Assembly (NCBI RefSeq): GCF_900177655.1
Contig: NZ_FXWK01000001.1
Coordinates: forward strand, 434,001 to 498,000
Direction of reading: 5' to 3'
From: Devosia lucknowensis
GTDB taxonomy: Bacteria; Pseudomonadota; Alphaproteobacteria; Rhizobiales; Devosiaceae
Length of the DNA: 64,000 bases
Shown here in pieces: positions 7,948-16,865 of this stretch. Within the stretch, counting starts at the first letter, position 1; every line of letters begins with the position of its first letter. The notes under the pieces were generated by a model. It worked only from the letters and a program-made list of their open reading frames with translations, was not told the DNA's origin and searched no databases. A program made the position numbers and the translations under genes.

Positions 7948-10534
7948 CGACAATCCCCCTGATTTCAGCGCGGCAGGAGCCGCAATTGGTGCCAGCGCGG
8001 GTGAGAGCGCCGACCGCTTCGACGGTGGTGCAGCCGTGGCGGGTGACGGCATCGACGATGGTGTTGATGCCGACGCCGAGGCAGGCGCAGACGATTGCGC
8101 CACCATCAGGACGGTCGGCGCCGGGGCGTCCCGCAAGAACCAGCGAAGCCGTAAGATCGGCTTCCTTGAGGAGATCGACTGCCCACTGGCGCGAGACCAG
8201 GACCGGATCGGGCGATGTGTAGAGTGCCGCAATCAGTCTGCCGCGCTCGATGAGTACAAAAGCCCGTCGGCCGGAGCGTTCGTCTCGGATCGATTGGAAA
8301 GCGGCATCGGTACCGAAAGTGCTGGCGAGGAAAGCGGACCAGTCGGCCGGCTCGTCGAGCATGGCGATTTCGGCGCGCCAGCCATTCGTGGCGGGGGCAA
8401 TGGCCCAGTAGTCGGTTGTGAGCGCCGGTTTCTCGGCTGCTACGACAAAGCCGTAGAGACGAACACTGATCGGTTCGGCATGGGCCTGCGCCATCTTGAG
8501 GGCCGGCTGGCTGGAAACTGGATCGACCTTGGCGGAGACCAGAGCGTCGATGCGACCGTTAGAAGCGAATTGGTCGGTCCAGTGCATGGGCGCGAAGAGG
8601 TGACCGCGCTGCTGCCGATCGGTGATCAGAGCGCGAACCAGGGCCGAACCGTGGCGATTTGACAGGCGCACAAGACTGGCGCGGCGGATACCCAAGGCAT
8701 CGGCGTCGGCCGGATGGATTTCGACGAAAGGTTCGGCCATGTGCGCCGAAAGGCGCGCGGCTTTGCCGGTGCGCGTCATGGTGTGCCAGTGGTCGCGCAC
8801 GCGGCCCGTATTGAGGATGAAGCTGCCGGGGACGGGGGCGAAAGGCGGCGGTGGCTGGATCGGCAAGAAGCGCGCCTTGCCATCGGGCGTGAAAAACTTG
8901 CCGTCTCCGAACAGGCGTGCTGCCGGTTTCGCGCGAACCGGCCATTGCGTGGGCGCCAGGCTGTCATAATCGGCGCCAACCAGACCGGACAGGTCGAAGT
9001 CGCGGGTACCGTGGTTTTCGAAGGCCGACAGCGCGGCGTGTTCGGCAAAGATTTCGCCAGGACCACCGTAGTCGAAGGCCGCAGCGTGCCCGAGGCGATG
9101 GGCGACTTCCTTGATGATCCACCAGTCGGGACGGGCTTCACCGGGCAGAGCGAGGAATGGGCGCTGGCGGGAAATGCGGCGCTCGGAGTTGGTGACGGTC
9201 CCGTCTTTCTCGCCCCAGCCGGCGGCAGGAAGGCGGACATGCGCGAGGTCCATCGTGTCGGTATGACGGTTCATGTCGGAAACCACGACCAGCGGACAGG
9301 CCTTGAGCGCGGCGCGAACCGCGTCAGCTTCGGGCATGGAGTCAACCGGATTGGTCGCCATGATCCAGACGGCCTTGATCTCGCCGCGCGTCATGGCGGC
9401 AAAAAGGTCGACGGCTTTGAAGCCCGGCGCTTGGGCAATAGCCGGGGCGTTCCAGAAGCGGGAAACGCGGTCGATCGCCTCGGGTGTGAAATCCATATGG
9501 GCGGCCAGCATGTTCGCCAGCCCACCGACTTCGCGGCCGCCCATGGCGTTGGGCTGTCCGGTGACGGAGAACGGACCCATGCCCGGCTTGCCGAGGCGAC
9601 CCATCGCCAGATGGCAATTGATAATGGCATTGACCTTGTCGGTGCCGGACGCGGACTGATTGACGCCCTGGGAATAGACCGTGACGACCTTCTTGGTGCG
9701 GGCGAAAAGATCGTAGAAGCGCGTGATCGAGAGCGGCGACAGGCCGGTGGCGGCGGCGACGCGCTCGACTGTCCAGTCCTCGGCCGTCAGGAGTGCGGCC
9801 TCAAACCCCTTGGTGTAGGCGGAAATGTAGTTGCTGTCGGTGACGCCCAGATGGTCGAGATAGGCGAGGAGGCCGACGAAAAGCGCGCTGTCGCCATCGG
9901 GAGAGATGGGCAGGTGCAGTTCAGCGATGTCGGCGGAGACGGTGCGCCGCGGATCGACCAGCACGACCTTCATGCCGGGACGCGCCGTACGCGCGGCGAC
10001 GATGCGCTGGTAGAGGACCGGGTGACACCAGCCAAGATTGGAGCCGACCAGCACGATGAGGTCGGCCTGTTCGAGGTCCTCGTAGTTGCCTGGGACCGTA
10101 TCGGAGCCAAAGGCGCGTTTGTGGCCGGCGACGGACGAGGCCATGCAGAGGCGGGAATTGGTGTCGATGTTGCCCGAGCCGATGAAGCCCTTCATCAGCT
10201 TGTTGGCGACGTAGTAGTCTTCGGTGAGTAGTTGTCCCGAGCCATAGATAGCGACCGATTGCGGGCCATGTTCCCTGATGGCCGACATGAAGCCGTTGGC
10301 AACATGGTCGAGCGCCTGCTCCCAAGTGACTCTGTGGTCAGCGATTTCCGGATGGAGCAGGCGGCCGTCGAGCGAAAGCGTTTCGCCCAGCGCCGATCCC
10401 TTCGAACACAGCCGGCCGAAATTTGCGAGGTGGTCCGGGTCGCCGGCGATCTGCACGCTCCCGCCGGGCTGCGGCGTCGCGAGGACACCGCAGCCAACGC
10501 CGCAATAAGGGCAGGTGGTGTGGGTGGTGCTCAT
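7919..10534 (-). CDS. nasA: Assimilatory nitrate reductase, molybdenum-containing large subunit
   Basis: An 871-residue cytoplasmic molybdopterin oxidoreductase that reduces nitrate to nitrite. The N-terminal [4Fe-4S] ligands are CPYCGVGC (Cys8, 11, 15) and Cys43 in GRLCSKG. The Mo-cofactor domain includes YGSGQLLTEDYY and NTNSRLCMASSVAGH. The MGD-binding domain contains GRVRDHWHTMTRTGK. The C-terminus is a BFD-type [2Fe-2S] domain (VCACLG and NCGSCRAEI), as in NasA enzymes that take electrons through their own iron-sulfur centres. I chose ATG 10534, with GAGG 7 bases upstream, over an ATG six codons earlier that lacks such a site. It lies between nirD and cysG. Confidence 0.94.
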   Translation of the reverse strand: MSTTHTTCPYCGVGCGVLATPQPGGSVQIAGDPDHLANFGRLCSKGSALGETLSLDGRLLHPEIADHRVTWEQALDHVANGFMSAIREHGPQSVAIYGSGQLLTEDYYVANKLMKGFIGSGNIDTNSRLCMASSVAGHKRAFGSDTVPGNYEDLEQADLIVLVGSNLGWCHPVLYQRIVAARTARPGMKVVLVDPRRTVSADIAELHLPISPDGDSALFVGLLAYLDHLGVTDSNYISAYTKGFEAALLTAEDWTVERVAAATGLSPLSITRFYDLFARTKKVVTVYSQGVNQSASGTDKVNAIINCHLAMGRLGKPGMGPFSVTGQPNAMGGREVGGLANMLAAHMDFTPEAIDRVSRFWNAPAIAQAPGFKAVDLFAAMTRGEIKAVWIMATNPVDSMPEADAVRAALKACPLVVVSDMNRHTDTMDLAHVRLPAAGWGEKDGTVTNSERRISRQRPFLALPGEARPDWWIIKEVAHRLGHAAAFDYGGPGEIFAEHAALSAFENHGTRDFDLSGLVGADYDSLAPTQWPVRAKPAARLFGDGKFFTPDGKARFLPIQPPPPFAPVPGSFILNTGRVRDHWHTMTRTGKAARLSAHMAEPFVEIHPADADALGIRRASLVRLSNRHGSALVRALITDRQQRGHLFAPMHWTDQFASNGRIDALVSAKVDPVSSQPALKMAQAHAEPISVRLYGFVVAAEKPALTTDYWAIAPATNGWRAEIAMLDEPADWSAFLASTFGTDAAFQSIRDERSGRRAFVLIERGRLIAALYTSPDPVLVSRQWAVDLLKEADLTASLVLAGRPGADRPDGGAIVCACLGVGINTIVDAVTRHGCTTVEAVGALTRAGTNCGSCRAEIRGIVDANRLIAAE

Positions 10535-10557
10535 GGATTTGCCTCGCAGCATCCCAA

Positions 10558-10689
10558 CCCCTCACCCGTCTCGGCCTGCGGCCGATCCACCCTCTCCCAC
10601 AAGGGGCGAGGGGAGCGCCGGCGTTTGTTTTCGCTCGGTGCTCCCCTTCTCCCCTCGTGGGAGAAGGGGCCCGAAGGGCGGATGAGGGG
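10558..10689. repeat. Palindromic repeat between nirD and nasA
   Basis: This element begins CCCCTCACC and ends GGATGAGGGG, so its ends are inverted, and it contains a perfect 11-base hairpin, CCCCTTCTCCC/GGGAGAAGGGG, at 10643-10669 with loop CTCGT. It is a second, diverged copy of the repeat found inside cysG. It fills nearly the whole 164-base nirD-nasA spacer and could act on the polycistronic transcript. Confidence 0.75.
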
Positions 10690-10700
10690 AAGCACCACCA

Positions 10701-11036
10701 TCACTCCGCCGCCATCGACATGAGCACATCCGGCGCGATGTAAATGAGGCCATCCTCGACCTTCACCGGGTATGTTCGCACCGAACCTTCGTCGGCGCCT
10801 TGGGCCTGGCCGGTCGCGAGATCGAAGACCCAGTTGTGGAGCGGACAGGTGACGGACGTGCCGTGGACGATGCCCTCGGCGAGTGGACCGCCCTTGTGCG
10901 GGCAGCGGTTGTCCATGGCGAAGACCTGGTCCTCAGCGGTGCGGAACACGGCAATCGTGCCCGAAGGTGTGTTGACGCAACGCGAGCCGCGCAACGGGAC
11001 GGCGGTGACAGGGCCGAGCTGTATCCATTCGGTCAT
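10701..11036 (-). CDS. nirD: Nitrite reductase small subunit (Rieske-type)
   Basis: A 111-residue protein with the Rieske-like fold of NirD: DNRCPHKGGPLAEG and TSVTCPLHNWVFDLATGQ supply Cys-X-His and Cys-X2-His pairs, so the [2Fe-2S] ligands are retained. It partners NirB in reducing nitrite to ammonium with NADH or NADPH. I chose the ATG at 11036, with GGAG 8 bases upstream; an ATG at 11042 overlapping the nirB TGA by one base and a GTG at 11045 are alternatives. The tight junction with nirB indicates coupling. Confidence 0.92.
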   Translation of the reverse strand: MTEWIQLGPVTAVPLRGSRCVNTPSGTIAVFRTAEDQVFAMDNRCPHKGGPLAEGIVHGTSVTCPLHNWVFDLATGQAQGADEGSVRTYPVKVEDGLIYIAPDVLMSMAAE

Positions 11037-11041
11037 CGCCA

Positions 11042-13531
11042 TCACTCCGCCGCCACGGGAAGCCCGAATTCGGCCATGGCGGCGAACTCGTGGGCGTCCT
11101 TGCCATTCACGCGTTCCTCCCAGGGGTCGACCTGGGCGAATTGCTGGGAATAGACGAAGCGGTCGTAGTAATGGCGGCGCCTGGCCTTGTCCTCGATGAT
11201 CGACGCCTTGATGCTGTCACTTCCGACGCGCTTGGCCCATTTATAGATGCGCTCGAGGTAGTAGCCCTGTTCGCGATAGAGCTGGGTCAGGGCCACGATG
11301 ATCTCGAGGGCCTCGTCCTCGGTGTCCGCATGGCCGAGCAGTTCTGTACCCTTGATGTCGAGGCCGGCTGCACCGGCAAAGTGGATGTCGTAGCCACTGT
11401 CGACGCAGATGACGCCGATATCCTTGCAGGTGGCTTCGGCGCAGTTGCGCGGGCAGCCGGAAACAGCCAACTTGAGCTTTGCGGGCGTCCACGAGCCCCA
11501 CATGAACTTTTCGATGCGAACACCGAAACCAGTAGAGTCCTGCGTGCCAAAGCGGCACCAGTCGGAGCCGACGCAGGTTTTGACGGTGCGAAGGCCCTTG
11601 GCATAAGCGGCGCCAGACACCATGCCGGCTGCATTGAGATCGGCCCACACACCGGGCAGGTCTTCCTTTTTGACGCCGAGCAGGTCGATGCGTTGGCCGC
11701 CTGTGACCTTGACGGTCGGAATGGCGAACTTGTCGGCGACATCGGCAATGGCGCGCAATTCGTCGGGGGTGGTAATGCCGCCCCACATGCGCGGTACCAC
11801 CGAATAGGTTCCGTCCTTCTGGATGTTGGCGTGGACGCGTTCGTTGATGAACCGGCTCTGGCCGTCATCCTCGTATTCACCGGGCCATTCGGACACGAGA
11901 TAATAGTTGAGCGCCGGACGACACTTGGCGCAGCCACATGAGGTCTTCCACTCAAGTTCCTGCATCACTTCGGGGATCGAGCGCAGGCCCTTGGCGACAA
12001 TCAGACGGCGGACGGTGCCGTGATCATGCTCAGTGCAGGGGCACATCGGCTTGACGGCGGCCGGATTGTAGCTGTCGCCCAGGGTGAGGCCCATGAGCTT
12101 TTCCACCAGATGCGTGCAGGAGCCGCAGGACGCGGAAGCTTTGGTGTGAGCGCGCACACCATCGAGATCGGTGAGGCCTTTGGAGACGATCGCGCCTGTT
12201 ATCGCTCCCTTGCAGACGCCGTTGCAGCCACAGATTTCTGCATCATCCGGCAAGGCTGCAACGGCCGCCATAGGGTCCAGCGGTGCGCCCCCCTGATAGG
12301 CCTGGCCGAAGATCAGCGTGTCGCGCATCTCGCGCGTGTCCGTGCCCTTGCGGATCATGTCGAAGAACCACGGGCCGTCGGCGGTCTCGCCATAGAGCAC
12401 GGCGCCGATGACCCGGTCTTCCTTGAGAACGAGGCGCTTGTAGATGCCTGACGTGGCATCGCGCAGCACGATCTCCTCGCGATCCTCGGCATCGGCAAAA
12501 TCGCCCGCCGAGTACACGGAAACGCCTGTGACCTTCAATTGTGTTGCGGTCTGCACGGGCTTGAATGCGGCGTCGGTTTTGGCGAGGGTTTTCGCCAGCA
12601 CCTTGGCCTGGTCGTAGAGCGGCGCGACGAGGCCATAGACGACTTTCTGGTGCTCGACGCATTCGCCCAGCGCCAGGATATCGGGGTCGGACGTGACCAT
12701 CTGGTCGGAAACGACGATGCCACGCTCGACGTGAAGGCCGGCATCGACGGCGATGCGAGTCTCCGGCCGAATGCCGGCGGCCATGACGACAATGTCGGCG
12801 CCGTAGACGGTGCCGTCTTCGAGGGCCACGGCTTCGACGGTGTTCTGGCCGAGAATGGCCTTGGTTTGCGCCTTGCAGTGAACCTTGATGCCGCGCGCTT
12901 CAAGATCGCGCTGCAAGAGGAAACCGGCGGCCGGATCGAGCTGGCGATCCATGACGTGGCCCATGATGTGGAGCACGACCACGTCCATGCCGCGGGCATT
13001 GAGGGCCGCGGCGGCTTCGAGGCCAAGGAGGCCCCCACCGATGACCACAGCCTTGGAGCCGGGGCGACGGGAAACATCGACCATGCGGTTGACGTCGTCG
13101 AGATCGCGGAAGGCCATGACGCCGGGCAGGTCCTTGCCGGGCAGGGGAATGATGAACGGGGCCGAGCCTGTGGCGACGATCAGCTTGTCATAGGGCGTTT
13201 CGCCAGTCTTCGAGATGACGACCTTGCGCTCCCGGTCGATGGCGGTCACCGTCTCGCCGAAGCGCGTGTGAACCCCACGGTCGCGATACCAGTCGGCATC
13301 GTGGGTGATGATCTGCTCGTATTCCTTCTCCCCGGCCAGGACCGGAGAAAGCATCAGGCGGTTGTAATTGCCACGCGGTTCGGATCCGAACAGGGTGACT
13401 TCGAAGCGGCCGGGCGCTTCCTCGAAGATGTGTTCGAGAGCGCGGCCCGAGGCCATGCCGGCGCCGATGACGACCAAGCGTTCGGTGCGCGTCGCGGAGG
13501 GGAGGATTTCGGGGGCCAGGATATCCATCAT
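11042..13531 (-). CDS. nirB: Nitrite reductase [NAD(P)H] large subunit
   Basis: An 829-residue enzyme of full family length. From the N-terminus: an FAD/NAD(P)-binding module (RLVVIGAGMASGRALEH and VIGGGLLGLEAAAAL), a BFD-like [2Fe-2S] domain (CGCNGVCKGAITG and ASCGSCTHLV), a second BFD-like Cys cluster (CPC, CGCAKC), and a siroheme/[4Fe-4S] nitrite-reductase half with CVGSDWCRFGTQDS and SGCPRNCAEATCKD holding the cluster cysteines. It reduces nitrite to ammonium in the cytoplasm using siroheme from CysG. TAGGAG lies 3 bases before the ATG at 13531; the next ATG (13528) has better spacing and is an alternative. Confidence 0.95.
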   Translation of the reverse strand: MMDILAPEILPSATRTERLVVIGAGMASGRALEHIFEEAPGRFEVTLFGSEPRGNYNRLMLSPVLAGEKEYEQIITHDADWYRDRGVHTRFGETVTAIDRERKVVISKTGETPYDKLIVATGSAPFIIPLPGKDLPGVMAFRDLDDVNRMVDVSRRPGSKAVVIGGGLLGLEAAAALNARGMDVVVLHIMGHVMDRQLDPAAGFLLQRDLEARGIKVHCKAQTKAILGQNTVEAVALEDGTVYGADIVVMAAGIRPETRIAVDAGLHVERGIVVSDQMVTSDPDILALGECVEHQKVVYGLVAPLYDQAKVLAKTLAKTDAAFKPVQTATQLKVTGVSVYSAGDFADAEDREEIVLRDATSGIYKRLVLKEDRVIGAVLYGETADGPWFFDMIRKGTDTREMRDTLIFGQAYQGGAPLDPMAAVAALPDDAEICGCNGVCKGAITGAIVSKGLTDLDGVRAHTKASASCGSCTHLVEKLMGLTLGDSYNPAAVKPMCPCTEHDHGTVRRLIVAKGLRSIPEVMQELEWKTSCGCAKCRPALNYYLVSEWPGEYEDDGQSRFINERVHANIQKDGTYSVVPRMWGGITTPDELRAIADVADKFAIPTVKVTGGQRIDLLGVKKEDLPGVWADLNAAGMVSGAAYAKGLRTVKTCVGSDWCRFGTQDSTGFGVRIEKFMWGSWTPAKLKLAVSGCPRNCAEATCKDIGVICVDSGYDIHFAGAAGLDIKGTELLGHADTEDEALEIIVALTQLYREQGYYLERIYKWAKRVGSDSIKASIIEDKARRRHYYDRFVYSQQFAQVDPWEERVNGKDAHEFAAMAEFGLPVAAE

Positions 13532-13537
13532 GATCTC

Positions 13538-14329
13538 CTACGCAGCTTCCACGAAGCGATGACGCTCGTAGAGGAACTTGAGAACCGCTTCGCGGCATTT
13601 GAGGTAGGTGCGGTCGGAGGCAAGCTCCAGACGCTTGCGGGGGCGATCCAGCGGCACTTCAAGCACTTCGCCAATGGTTGCGGCCGGGCCGTTGGTCATC
13701 ATCACGATGCGATCCGAGAGCAGCACCGCCTCGTCGACGTCGTGCGTGATCATGATCATGGTGTTGCCCAGGCGCTGATGGATTTCCATCATCTGGTCCT
13801 GGAGATGCGCGCGGGTCAGGGCGTCCAGCGCACCGAAGGGTTCGTCGAGGAGAAGGATCTTGGGCTCCATGGCGAGCGCCCGGGCGATGCCGACGCGCTG
13901 CTTCATGCCGCCGGAAATCTCGGTGGGACGCTTGTCCTTGGCGTGGGCCATCTGCACGAGGTCGAGATTGGCCATGATCCAGTCGTGCCGCTCGGCGGCA
14001 GATTTGGAGCGCCCGAAGACCTTGGCCACGGCCAGGTTGACGTTGTCGTAGACGGTCAGCCACGGCAGCAGCGAGTGGTTCTGGAACACCACCGCACGTT
14101 CGGGGCCGGGCCGCGTCACCTCGGCATTTTCAAGAATGATGCCGCCGGTGGTGACTTCGGTCAGGCCGGCGATGAGGTTGAGCAGGGTGGACTTGCCGCA
14201 ACCAGAATGGCCGATAATGGAGACGTATTCGCCCCTGGCAATGTTGAGATTGATGTCGCGCAGCACTTCTGTCGTCGCGGCGCCGCGAGTGAAGCTTTTG
14301 CCGACAGCGGTGATCTCGAGATAGGTCAT
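13538..14329 (-). CDS. nrtD: Nitrate ABC transporter, ATP-binding protein
   Basis: A 263-residue single-domain ABC ATPase: Walker A GHSGCGKST (residues 40-48), Q-loop region VVFQNHSLLPWLTV, signature ISGGMKQRVGIARAL and Walker B ILLLDEPFGALD. It belongs to the nitrate/sulfonate/taurine group and energises the NrtB permease. GAGG lies 6 bases before the ATG. It has no fused substrate-binding domain, so it corresponds to NrtD rather than the NrtC form. The nirB start is only a few bases downstream of its stop. Confidence 0.9.
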   Translation of the reverse strand: MTYLEITAVGKSFTRGAATTEVLRDINLNIARGEYVSIIGHSGCGKSTLLNLIAGLTEVTTGGIILENAEVTRPGPERAVVFQNHSLLPWLTVYDNVNLAVAKVFGRSKSAAERHDWIMANLDLVQMAHAKDKRPTEISGGMKQRVGIARALAMEPKILLLDEPFGALDALTRAHLQDQMMEIHQRLGNTMIMITHDVDEAVLLSDRIVMMTNGPAATIGEVLEVPLDRPRKRLELASDRTYLKCREAVLKFLYERHRFVEAA

Positions 14330-14337
14330 GGTGATCC

Positions 14338-15231
14338 TCAGTTGGCGCTGGTGCCGCGGGTGACGATGGAGCCGACCAGGGCCACGAGGCGGTCGAGCAC
14401 GAAGCCGACGACGCCGATGTAGATCAGGGCGACGATGATGTCAGTGAGGCGGGAGCTGTTCCACGCGTCCCAGATGAAGAAGCCGATGCCGACGCCGCCG
14501 GTGAGCATTTCGGCAGCGACGATGGCGAGCCAGGAAAGGCCGACGCCGATCCTGAGACCCGAGAAGATGTAGGGCGCGGCGGCGGGCACCATGATCTTGG
14601 TGAAGAATTCGAGCTGGTTGAGCTGCAGCACCTGGGCGACGTTGCGGTAATCCTGCGGGATGTTGCGCACGCCGACGGCAGTGTTGATGATCACCGGCCA
14701 GATGGCGGTGATGAAGATCACGAAGATGGCCGACGGACCGCTATCCATGAAGGCGGCCAGCGAAATCGGCAGCCAGGCTAGTGGCGGGACGGTGCGCAGG
14801 ATCTGAAAGATCGGGTCGAGACCGCGCATCATCCAGATCGACTGACCGACAAGGGCGCCAAGCGCGACGCCGACGACCGCGGCAAGCCCGAAGCCGATGG
14901 CAACGCGCTGAAGTGAGGTCAGGACGCGAAGCCCGAGGCCGATATCCTGTGAGCCATAAACGAAAAATGGATCGACGATCAGATCATAGCTTTGGAGCCA
15001 GACTTCACTCGGGGGCGGCAGGGAGGAGCCTGGCTGCGAAAAGATTACCTGCCAGATCGCCAGGATGACGGCGAGAACGACCAGCGGCGGAACGACCGTC
15101 TTGGCGATGTTCCCGGCCATGGCGGCATAATCGACTTTGCGGGCGGCGGGCGCGATGGTGGCCACGGTGGCTGGCTTGCCCTTGAAGGGCAGGGTGGTGA
15201 TCTTGGATGTGGCGGTGGCGGGCAGGGACAT
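14338..15231 (-). CDS. nrtB: Nitrate ABC transporter, permease protein
   Basis: A 297-residue inner-membrane permease with about six hydrophobic segments after a hydrophilic N-terminus. The EAA-loop region reads VAQVLQLNQLEFFTKIMVPAAAPYIFSGLRIGVGLSW, typical of nitrate permeases. It forms the channel of the NrtABD importer. GGAG lies 6 bases before the ATG. Its stop is 8 bases upstream of nrtD, and a GC hairpin in the 57-base spacer after nrtA probably lowers its expression relative to the binding protein. Confidence 0.92.
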   Translation of the reverse strand: MSLPATATSKITTLPFKGKPATVATIAPAARKVDYAAMAGNIAKTVVPPLVVLAVILAIWQVIFSQPGSSLPPPSEVWLQSYDLIVDPFFVYGSQDIGLGLRVLTSLQRVAIGFGLAAVVGVALGALVGQSIWMMRGLDPIFQILRTVPPLAWLPISLAAFMDSGPSAIFVIFITAIWPVIINTAVGVRNIPQDYRNVAQVLQLNQLEFFTKIMVPAAAPYIFSGLRIGVGLSWLAIVAAEMLTGGVGIGFFIWDAWNSSRLTDIIVALIYIGVVGFVLDRLVALVGSIVTRGTSAN

Positions 15232-15260
15232 GGGGCTCTCCCGGAGGTGTTGGAAGGGGG

Positions 15261-15278
15261 CCGGCGCCGAGGCGCCGG
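15261..15278 (-). other. GC hairpin between nrtA and nrtB
   Basis: A perfect 8-base stem CCGGCGCC/GGCGCCGG with two bases between the arms, without a T run, in the nrtA-nrtB spacer. It is the same kind of hairpin as after rhaS at 2365 and is likely to stabilise the upstream binding-protein message or to attenuate the downstream genes. Confidence 0.5.
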
Positions 15279-15288
15279 GGCTTCGGCG

Positions 15289-16581
15289 TCAGGCCAGGGA
15301 CTTTATGTCGAGGCTGTCGAGATAGGCCTGAGGGTCGGCGGGATCGAACGTCTTGCCGTCGAAAAAGGTCTCGACGCCTCGGCTATCGCCCGAGGGGAGG
15401 TCCGTGAAACCGAGTTCGGTTGCCGCTTCCAGCCACAAGTCCGAACGATTGGTCTTGTTGACGAGTGCTGCAACGTCGGTGTCGGCGGGGAAATAGCCCC
15501 AGCGGATGTTCTCGGTCATGAACCAGGTGTCGAGGCTCTTCCAGGGGTAGGAACTCTCCCCCTTTTCGCCCCAGAATTTCATGAACAGATCGGTGCCGGT
15601 CTCGACGCGGCCATTGCCGTAATTGATGTCGCCCTTGATGCGGCCGATGATGTCGGCGACGGGAACGTTGTACCACTGGCGACGGCCAACGATCTCGGCC
15701 ATCTCCTGCTTGTTGTCCATGCTCTCGCACCACTGCTGGGCTTCCATGACGGCCATCAGGATGGCCTTGGTGGCCAGCGGGTTGGCATCGACCCAGTCAG
15801 CACGCATGCCGAGTACCTTTTCAGGATGGTGCGCCCAGAGCTCACCCGTGGTGGCGGCGGTAAAGCCGATACCCTGGTTGACCAGTTGCTCGTTCCAGGG
15901 TTCGCCGACACAGAAGGCGTCCATGGTGCCGACCTTCATGTTCGCCACCATCTGCGGCGGCGGCACGACGATGACGTCGACATCGACATTGGGGACGATG
16001 CCACCGGCGGCCAGCCAGTAGCGGATCCAGAGGTCATGCGTTCCGCCGGGGAAAGTCATGGCGACGCTGGGCGCGCCGCCAGCGGCCTTCTTTGCGGCAA
16101 AGGCCTCCTTGAGCGGGGAGGCGTCGAGGCCAACGCCAATGTCAGCGTATTCCTGCGCCACGGAAAGGCCCTGGCAATCCTCGTTGAGGTTGAGCAGCGT
16201 GTACATCGGCAGCGGCTGGTTGTTCTGGGTGACCGCGCCGGAGGTGTAGAGGTGCACTTTCGGCCGGAGGATATGGCCGCCATCGATGCCTCCATTGGCC
16301 GAGCCCAAGGCCATGTTGTCGCGCGTGGCGCCCCAGCTGGCCTGCTTTTCGATGGCCATTTCAGGTAGGCCATACTTGTCGAACAGGCCCTTCTCTTTGG
16401 CGATGATCAACGGCGCGGAGTCAGTGAGAGCGATATAGCCGAGCTTGGTACCAGCGACTTCCGGACCTGCACCCTGTGCGAAGGCGCCGGCGGGAAACAG
16501 CGCCTTGGCGGCGAGCAGCGTGGCGGCCGTTGCGGAGGCGCCCTTCAGGAAGGATCGGCGGGTGGTCGTCTTCAATGTCAT
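15289..16581 (-). CDS. nrtA: Nitrate ABC transporter, substrate-binding protein (TAT-exported)
   Basis: A 430-residue periplasmic protein of the CmpA/NrtA family. The N-terminus MTLKTTTRRSFLKGASATA is a twin-arginine signal, ending near AGAFAQG. Core motifs include GYIALTDSAPLIIAKEKGLFDKYGL, MAIEKQASWGATRDNMALG and DAFCVGEPWNEQLV. It binds nitrate for NrtB/NrtD. The start at 16581 has GGAG 6 bases upstream; a longer frame to 16602 lacks one. It is the first structural gene after the regulated leader, and the sensor NasS encoded upstream is a truncated-looking paralogue of it. Confidence 0.93.
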   Translation of the reverse strand: MTLKTTTRRSFLKGASATAATLLAAKALFPAGAFAQGAGPEVAGTKLGYIALTDSAPLIIAKEKGLFDKYGLPEMAIEKQASWGATRDNMALGSANGGIDGGHILRPKVHLYTSGAVTQNNQPLPMYTLLNLNEDCQGLSVAQEYADIGVGLDASPLKEAFAAKKAAGGAPSVAMTFPGGTHDLWIRYWLAAGGIVPNVDVDVIVVPPPQMVANMKVGTMDAFCVGEPWNEQLVNQGIGFTAATTGELWAHHPEKVLGMRADWVDANPLATKAILMAVMEAQQWCESMDNKQEMAEIVGRRQWYNVPVADIIGRIKGDINYGNGRVETGTDLFMKFWGEKGESSYPWKSLDTWFMTENIRWGYFPADTDVAALVNKTNRSDLWLEAATELGFTDLPSGDSRGVETFFDGKTFDPADPQAYLDSLDIKSLA

Positions 16582-16605
16582 CGCAGTCTCCAGTTGCACC
16601 ATGCG

Positions 16606-16670
16606 ACAAAAGAAAAGGCTGCCAACGGGAGACGATCGGCGGTGAGCCGGTCGTACCAGTTGGCAGCCTT
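16606..16670 (-). terminator. Intrinsic terminator in the nrtA leader
   Basis: On the minus strand AAGGCTGCCAAC (plus-strand 16659-16670) pairs with GTTGGCAGCCTT (plus-strand 16615-16626), and an inner stem ACGA-CGGC/GCCG-TCGT extends the hairpin. The T-rich TTTTCTTTTGT follows at once. This is a strong terminator placed just upstream of the nrtA ribosome site, so it must be bypassed for the operon to be expressed. Its first arm is shared with the second ANTAR hairpin. Confidence 0.88.
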
Positions 16671-16698
16671 GCCTGTGAGGCGCCCGTCATTGGGCGCC
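16662..16698 (-). ncRNA. Two-hairpin ANTAR target RNA (NasT binding site)
   Basis: Hairpin 1 (16679-16698) is GGCGCCC, loop AATGAC, GGGCGCC. Hairpin 2 (16662-16673) is GGC, loop AAGGCT, GCC. Five bases separate them. Both loops are six bases with A at position 1 and G at position 4, the rule established for ANTAR-protein targets. The loop and 3' arm of hairpin 2 are the 5' arm of the terminator, so the two folds exclude each other. The ANTAR protein is encoded by nasT nearby. Confidence 0.82.
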
Positions 16699-16740
16699 GA
16701 CGAGAAGAGCGTCTTGGGAGGAGCTCGTTCGCAACCTTCA

Positions 16741-16758
16741 TTGCAGGAAGCGTGCCAA
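16741..16758 (-). promoter_or_regulatory. Sigma-54 (-24/-12) promoter of the nitrate operon
   Basis: On the minus strand the sequence is TTGGCACGCTTCCTGCAA: the invariant GG and GC are separated by exactly 10 bases and the flanks match TGGCAC and TGCA. Initiation about 12 bases downstream places the ANTAR hairpins and terminator inside the transcript. Confidence 0.85.
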
Positions 16759-16865
16759 GAGCTCAGGTTAGAAAATTGTTGTTATTCAGCAGGGAGTTGA
16801 GCGGACGGTGGCCTCAAATGCTGCAATCCCAGGTCCACCACCACCAGGCTGAGTAGAATGCAGTG

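Noticed and set aside
12539..14422. Plus-strand frame of 627 codons opposite nirB/nrtD
   Set aside because: Both genes beneath it are well-supported members of the nitrate operon. The frame carries no recognisable domain.
14992..16368. Plus-strand frame of 458 codons opposite nrtB/nrtA
   Set aside because: Antisense to a TAT-exported binding protein with intact motifs; composition is shadow-like.
16741..16800. A third ANTAR-type hairpin further upstream in the nitrate leader
   Set aside because: Stems such as GCAA/TTGC around the promoter give hexaloops that do not have A1 and G4, and the position overlaps or precedes the likely transcription start.
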